Assembly (NCBI GenBank): GCA_024640135.1
Contig: JAHEFO010000014.1
Span: forward strand, 1-33,448
Length of the DNA stretch: 33,448 bases
Direction: 5' to 3'
Source: Acidobacteriota bacterium
GTDB taxonomy: Bacteria; Acidobacteriota; Vicinamibacteria; Vicinamibacterales; SCN-69-37
Shown here: one piece after another, positions 30,798 through 33,448 of the stretch
Position numbering within the stretch: the first letter of the stretch is position 1
How the letters are laid out: each line of letters begins with the position of its first letter
The notes under the pieces: generated by a model
What the model was told of the DNA's origin: nothing
The model's database searches: none
Seen by the model: the letters and a program-made list of their open reading frames with translations, nothing else
Made by a program: the position numbers and the translations under genes

Positions 30798-33448
30798 TCA
30801 CTCGACCCGCAGGGCAATCGACGGATCGATGGTGCTGGCTCGCCGCGCGGGCCATACGCAAGCCACGAGGGCGACTGCCAACACGAGCAGTACGGCTACG
30901 CTCATGCTCGGAATGTCACTCGCCTCCACCTGAAACAGCAGCGTCGACAGCATCGACGCCATCCATTGCCACGCCAGCAGACCAATGATCGCCCCCACGG
31001 CCACAGGTCGCATGCCTCGACGGGCAATCAGACTGACAATCCCCCTGGCATTCGCGCCCAGGGCCATGCGCAGACCAACCTCGCGAACCCGTCGGCGCAC
31101 CTCGAGGACAATACTGCCGTAGATACCGGCCACGGCCAGGACGAGGCCTATGCTGGCGAGACCAGCCAGCAGAAGCGCCACAAAACGATGTTCCGCACTC
31201 TCAGCCCGAAGCAATTCACGTCCGGTACTCGCTGACAGCAGCGGCAACATGGGATCGAGCTCGGCGATGCGGGCGCGAATGGTACTCATGACCGAGCTCG
31301 GGTCCACGGTCGTGCGCACGATGAACCTGACATACCCGTCGAGGGACTCGCGTGTCGGCCCCCAGATCTGAGCAACCTGCCCGTCGTTGGTTGACAGTCG
31401 ACTCCCGACAACATCGCCGACCACACCAACGATCTCCCGCGGCACGAGTTCTTCGTGCCGAACGCCTCGCCGGGGTATGTACAACCGCCGGCCCACAACC
31501 TCACCTCCGTGGGTTCTCGCAAAGGTTTCGTTGACAATCACCACTCTGTCGTCACCCGGCTCGAACAAACGCCCCTGCTTGAGGGGAATACCGAGCACGT
31601 CAAAGAAGCCCTCAACAGCGCCACCGCTGAGGGTCTCGCCAGACACGGGTGACGGGACCTGCCCATCAAGGTACGGCTGCCCTTCCTGTATGGTCAGACG
31701 GAACAGCGGCTGGCCGGTCGAGGTCACGCCCCGCACCCCAGGGAGGGCCGCCACCTCATCACGGACGCGGCGGAGGAATACGGACTTTGCCTCACGCGTG
31801 GGATACCGGCTCGTCGGCGTCGACAACGAGAAGGTCAGTAGCTCCTGCGCGGCAAAGCCCACGTCAACACTCGTCAGGTGATCGACACTGCGGGCCATCA
31901 GGACCGCACCCGAGACCAACACGACGCCGATGCCAGCCTGCACTGCCAGCAGGCCCTGTCGCAGACGTGACGACCGGCCGACGACGTGTGCGCTGCCACT
32001 GTTCACAAATGTGACCGCTCTCTTCTGTCGACTCACCTCCAACAGCGGCACGAGTCCACACAGAAGGGCCGCCAGCAGGCCGCCGACGGCCGCGCCGACC
32101 ATCGCGACGCCAAGGACGCCGTCAAAATGCGCAGGCGGAATCTTGCCCCCGGCGACGGCGGCCAGCAGCCGGCTGGAGGCCCAAGCGATGGCCACCGCCA
32201 GCACCGCTCCCGATCCGGAGAAGAGGAGGCCTTCGATAAAAAACTGGGACGCCAAGCGAGACACCGAGCTCCCGAGCGCCAGCCGGATGTTGAATTCGCG
32301 GACTCGGGCACTCGACCGAGCGAGCAGCATGTTCGCTGCATTGGCAACTGATACAACGGCAAACAGCAGAGAGGCTCCGAACACGAGCCACAGGCCTCGA
32401 ATGTACGCGTCACTCAACATCACGGTCGGCGCAATCAGCGCGGGCTGAAACCCCTCGCGGAGCCCTTCGTGCCCGCCAAGACGGGTGACCAAATCCGATT
32501 CGGCCACCGCTCTCGCCACCCCAGTGTGTAGCCGCCCGATGCCATACGTCAGAGTCGACGCCTCAAACAGGTCCACATCCTTTCGGACAAAGAAGAGGTC
32601 GGGCTGTTCCCAGGGATCAATCCGCGCGCTTTGTGGCCAGACTCCGGCGATCCGATAGATCGTCGTCCCCACCGTCAGCGGACGATCGACGACATCCGCA
32701 ACGCCGCCCAGTTGTCGCCGCCAGAATGACTCGGAGATCATCACCACCGGCGCCGTGTCTCCAGTTGTGTCTGTCGGGCCGAGCACCCGACCGGCAACCG
32801 GTCGCACCTGCAGTAAGGCCGCAAGATCCGGTGTCACATTCGCCGCCGACACGACCTCTGGAGCAGCGCCGCCGATGTACGTGGCCGAAGTTGGTTGATA
32901 ACCTCCGACGCCGGCAAACGCTCCAGACGACCGGGCCTGCTCAATCACCGGGAGTTCCGGTGTCGAAATCCACCCACGTTCCACGCTCCGAACCATGAGG
33001 TAGACGATCTGGCCGCCCTGGGGAAACGCCATCGGGCGCAGGACAACACGGTCGAGGGCGGCATACGACGCCGCGCTCACACCGATGCCCAGTCCGAGGG
33101 TCACCACCACCAGGACAGTCAGGGCCGGCTGACGGCGCGCCATGCGACCTGCCTGGCGCAGGTCCCTACCCATCTGCCCAAGTACGCGCAACGGGCTCGT
33201 CCAGAAGGGCGCCGACCGCGCCGCGAGGGAAGCCTCCCCCCTGGCGGCGTGACGCCAGGCAGCGGGCACGCCGAAGACCGTGTCACGCGCCATGACCCGG
33301 CCGAGCATCGCCATCGCCCGAAGAGGGTGGCCGGACCGCCGAAGCTCGTTCACATACCAATGAGCAGCGACGTCGGGAAACTCCCGGCCGTGGTTCAGGC
33401 GAAAGCTGGGGGGGTAGAGCCAGGCAACTGCAGCGGCCAGGTACCGGA
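30798..33448 (-). CDS. ADOP-type orphan permease, 5' end outside the window
   Basis: The frame stays open to the window edge: upstream of the GTG at 33353 it reads AVAWLYPPSFRLNHGREFPD, the usual ADOP N-terminus, so the start lies beyond 33448 and 883 residues are visible here. QAGRMARRQPALTVLVVVTLGLGIG is the first membrane entry, followed by a MacB_PCD domain, an FtsX core with SSARVREFNIRLALGSS, a second TM/periplasmic unit and a last FtsX core with VRRRVREVGLRMALGANARG ending ARRASTIDPSIALRVE. No ATPase is adjacent. It is a paralogue of the 20237-22876 gene. A PadR gene is expected just upstream, outside the window. Confidence 0.9.
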   Translation of the reverse strand, partial: RYLAAAVAWLYPPSFRLNHGREFPDVAAHWYVNELRRSGHPLRAMAMLGRVMARDTVFGVPAAWRHAARGEASLAARSAPFWTSPLRVLGQMGRDLRQAGRMARRQPALTVLVVVTLGLGIGVSAASYAALDRVVLRPMAFPQGGQIVYLMVRSVERGWISTPELPVIEQARSSGAFAGVGGYQPTSATYIGGAAPEVVSAANVTPDLAALLQVRPVAGRVLGPTDTTGDTAPVVMISESFWRRQLGGVADVVDRPLTVGTTIYRIAGVWPQSARIDPWEQPDLFFVRKDVDLFEASTLTYGIGRLHTGVARAVAESDLVTRLGGHEGLREGFQPALIAPTVMLSDAYIRGLWLVFGASLLFAVVSVANAANMLLARSSARVREFNIRLALGSSVSRLASQFFIEGLLFSGSGAVLAVAIAWASSRLLAAVAGGKIPPAHFDGVLGVAMVGAAVGGLLAALLCGLVPLLEVSRQKRAVTFVNSGSAHVVGRSSRLRQGLLAVQAGIGVVLVSGAVLMARSVDHLTSVDVGFAAQELLTFSLSTPTSRYPTREAKSVFLRRVRDEVAALPGVRGVTSTGQPLFRLTIQEGQPYLDGQVPSPVSGETLSGGAVEGFFDVLGIPLKQGRLFEPGDDRVVIVNETFARTHGGEVVGRRLYIPRRGVRHEELVPREIVGVVGDVVGSRLSTNDGQVAQIWGPTRESLDGYVRFIVRTTVDPSSVMSTIRARIAELDPMLPLLSASTGRELLRAESAEHRFVALLLAGLASIGLVLAVAGIYGSIVLEVRRRVREVGLRMALGANARGIVSLIARRGMRPVAVGAIIGLLAWQWMASMLSTLLFQVEASDIPSMSVAVLLVLAVALVACVWPARRASTIDPSIALRVE

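Noticed and set aside
29065-30933. 622-codon open frame on the plus strand over the protease region
   Set aside because: It is antisense to a gene with all S1 catalytic motifs, is rich in Arg, Pro and Ser without any domain pattern, and follows from the GC-rich codon positions of the opposite strand.
1-33448. CRISPR arrays, tRNA or rRNA genes, transposases, phage genes
   Set aside because: I saw no regularly spaced direct repeats, no cloverleaf-like tRNA segment, no rRNA signature and no transposase or integrase motifs in any plausible coding frame. A covariance search would be decisive for small RNAs.

Overview
The window is high-GC bacterial DNA, almost fully coding, and it looks chromosomal. 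The best guess is an Acidobacteriota genome, probably a Vicinamibacteria-like lineage. The grounds are two very large 'orphan' FtsX/MacB-type permeases of the ADOP type (one directly behind a PadR regulator), two secreted S9 (DPP IV-like) peptidases, a PadR-HAAS regulatory pair, multihaem cytochrome c and many Sec/lipoprotein signal peptides. The taxonomy is inference; no rRNA or tRNA gene is visible.

Layout. 1-600: end of an unknown upstream gene, then a periplasmic tetrahaem cytochrome c. 624-4403 (minus): a small charged protein, a 950-residue exported lipoprotein resembling a TIM-barrel glycosidase, and a small barrel-like exported protein. 4429-10047 (plus): a complete overlapping RND efflux operon (TolC-like outer membrane factor, periplasmic adaptor, inner membrane pump). 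10074-14376 (plus): a complete overlapping ABC exporter (ATPase, FtsX-type permease, HlyD-like adaptor). 14397-14614: a hairpin-rich repeat-like element between convergent genes. 14631-15904 (minus): an RBBP9-like serine hydrolase overlapping a methyltransferase with a PCCH motif, divergent from a NicO-like metal permease (15931-16584). 16694-19126 (minus): S9 peptidase with Gly/Arg-rich segments, divergent from an outer-membrane-type protein. 20237-23208 (minus): PadR-ADOP operon. 23428-25692 (minus): a second S9 peptidase, a lipoprotein. 25903-29022 (minus): four-gene operon of DUF4097-like protein, class C beta-lactamase-family hydrolase, PadR and HAAS membrane protein, with a 21-bp dyad in front and a perfect 16-bp hairpin behind. 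29083-30531 (minus): a trypsin-like protease and a frameshifted secreted protein with different codon preference. 30798-33448 (minus): a second ADOP whose 5' end runs off the window.

The theme is the cell envelope: two tripartite exporters, secreted peptidases and hydrolases, exported barrels and envelope-associated regulation. The most striking general signal is the start architecture. Many genes at the head of transcription units have a TANNNT -10 hexamer 6-9 nt before the start codon and no Shine-Dalgarno, which predicts leaderless or near-leaderless mRNAs. Most other genes have a Shine-Dalgarno or overlap the gene before them. Two divergent gene pairs place both such promoters inside 25-26 bp between start codons, with overlapping -10 boxes.
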